Source: Doris montereyensis
Taxonomy: Eukaryota; Mollusca; Gastropoda; Nudibranchia; Dorididae
NCBI GenBank assembly: GCA_037039925.1
Contig: JAXRKP010000381.1
Span: 1 to 64,000 of the forward strand
DNA: 64,000 nucleotides
Reading direction: 5' to 3'
A program made the translations under genes and the position numbers. Below are positions 63,265 to 64,000 of this stretch, piece by piece (positions within the stretch are counted from its first letter, which is position 1; every line of letters begins with the position of its first letter). The notes beneath the pieces are model-generated. The model was not told the DNA's origin. It did not search any database and saw only the letters and a program-made list of their open reading frames with translations.

Positions 63265-64000
63265 ACATGGAAAAAGTGACAATGCATTAGGTTAGTTTTT
63301 TTGTAATGCAACATGCAACACTAAAATACAAAAAAATTGATATCATTACATGCGGTTTTCCTGGCTTTCCATATGAAAGAGAATCAAAAACTTGTAATTT
63401 TTTTGTCAGCTTACCCATCTGTTATCTTAGATTCTAAATAAATGAATTCTTCCACCTTTTCTCAATATTTATTCTAGATTGATGTTTTATTTGGATCTGG
63501 CATTTATTCATAACAATGTGGTCTTTTCCATGATGAATTTCAATCTACAATGTTCTGTAAATTTAGCATGGTAACATTTTCATTTGCATATCTTATTGTC
63601 GATGAGAAAAGAGGAGGAAGGTCATGAGTTCTAGACCAGCAAAATCCATCTAATTCCTCTTGATGTTTGTTTCTTTATTTTCATCAAGGCAATAGCTAAT
63701 AGAAACAGAAATGGCGAAAGAAAACATCCTCCATCTTAACGCTTTGGCTGGTAAGCTCTAATGTAAGGCCCTATGGTATCCCCATTGATAAGGGTTTGGG
63801 AAGAAAATGGACAAAAGAGGGTAAAGTTGGAATACAAAAAACAGTTTTCAACTCTGATAACTTTTATCAGACAAAATAAAACTTGAGTGATGAATGCCCC
63901 CCAAGAAAAAGAAATAAAAAGCAACTCTACATTTCATTACAACCCAGTCTCAAGTCATTTTCAGTCACTTTTTTTCTCAGGGCTAACTGAGGTGCAGAGT
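63265..64000. other. Probable cyclin intron, nothing else certain
   Basis: No further cyclin exon recognised. A plus-strand ATGGCGAAAGAAAACATCCT frame ending in a donor-like CTG|GTAAGC (about 63711-63751) could be a small exon, but is unsupported. Confidence 0.3.

Overview
The window is eukaryotic, from an invertebrate animal. It holds two intron-containing host genes, one exon of a third, and a dense load of non-LTR retrotransposons, tRNA-derived SINEs, terminal-inverted-repeat (TIR) DNA transposons and very long microsatellites. The general make-up (AT-rich, CR1/L2/RTE-like LINEs, several SINE families, scattered GATCTA palindromes, long GA arrays) fits a lophotrochozoan, possibly a gastropod mollusc. 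That placement is inference only.

Layout. 1-12 kb is repeat territory: a broken CR1-like LINE (about 1.56-4.0 kb) interrupted by a SINE with a 14-bp target-site duplication and ending in a long (AAG)n run, two further SINE families, (GA)n arrays at 6.7 and 7.8-8.6 kb, and a foldback element near 9.7-10.2 kb. 12.36-18.58 kb on the minus strand is the gene for proteasome subunit alpha type-4 (PSMA4), with seven coding exons found. 22.9-26.1 kb is a minus-strand LINE, followed by a TTAA-flanked piggyBac-like remnant (26.2-27.35 kb). 27.5-28.4 kb is a pyrimidine-rich tract. 30.36-49.51 kb on the plus strand is PDCD7 (U11/U12 snRNP 59K, minor spliceosome) in nine coding exons. Its introns carry an L2-type LINE fragment, a Tc1/mariner pseudogene, a TIR element, a complete 3.2-kb LINE with target-site duplication, and LINE and SINE fragments. 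53.4-57.5 kb holds a TA-flanked TIR element with a second TIR element nested in it. 59.4-61.7 kb is a plus-strand L2/CR1-type LINE with an intact YADD box. 63.15-63.26 kb is one minus-strand exon of a B-type cyclin.

The most unusual structure is a pair of DNA elements (35052-38279 and 54678-57443). Both start with TAGGTACC, end with GGTACCTA and are flanked by different perfect 7-bp target-site duplications (ATATCAT and CTTTAAA). They share a right-hand architecture of ~180-bp tandem modules plus a ~0.65-kb tail, but carry unrelated intron-containing open reading frames on the left. One of these begins with an AT-hook. I cannot assign them to a superfamily.

A second pattern concerns sequence quality. 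The PSMA4 and PDCD7 exons are clearly recognisable and keep consistent splice phases, yet five small indels break the frame or a donor. This looks more like uncorrected assembly error than real pseudogenes, and should be settled before gene models are built.
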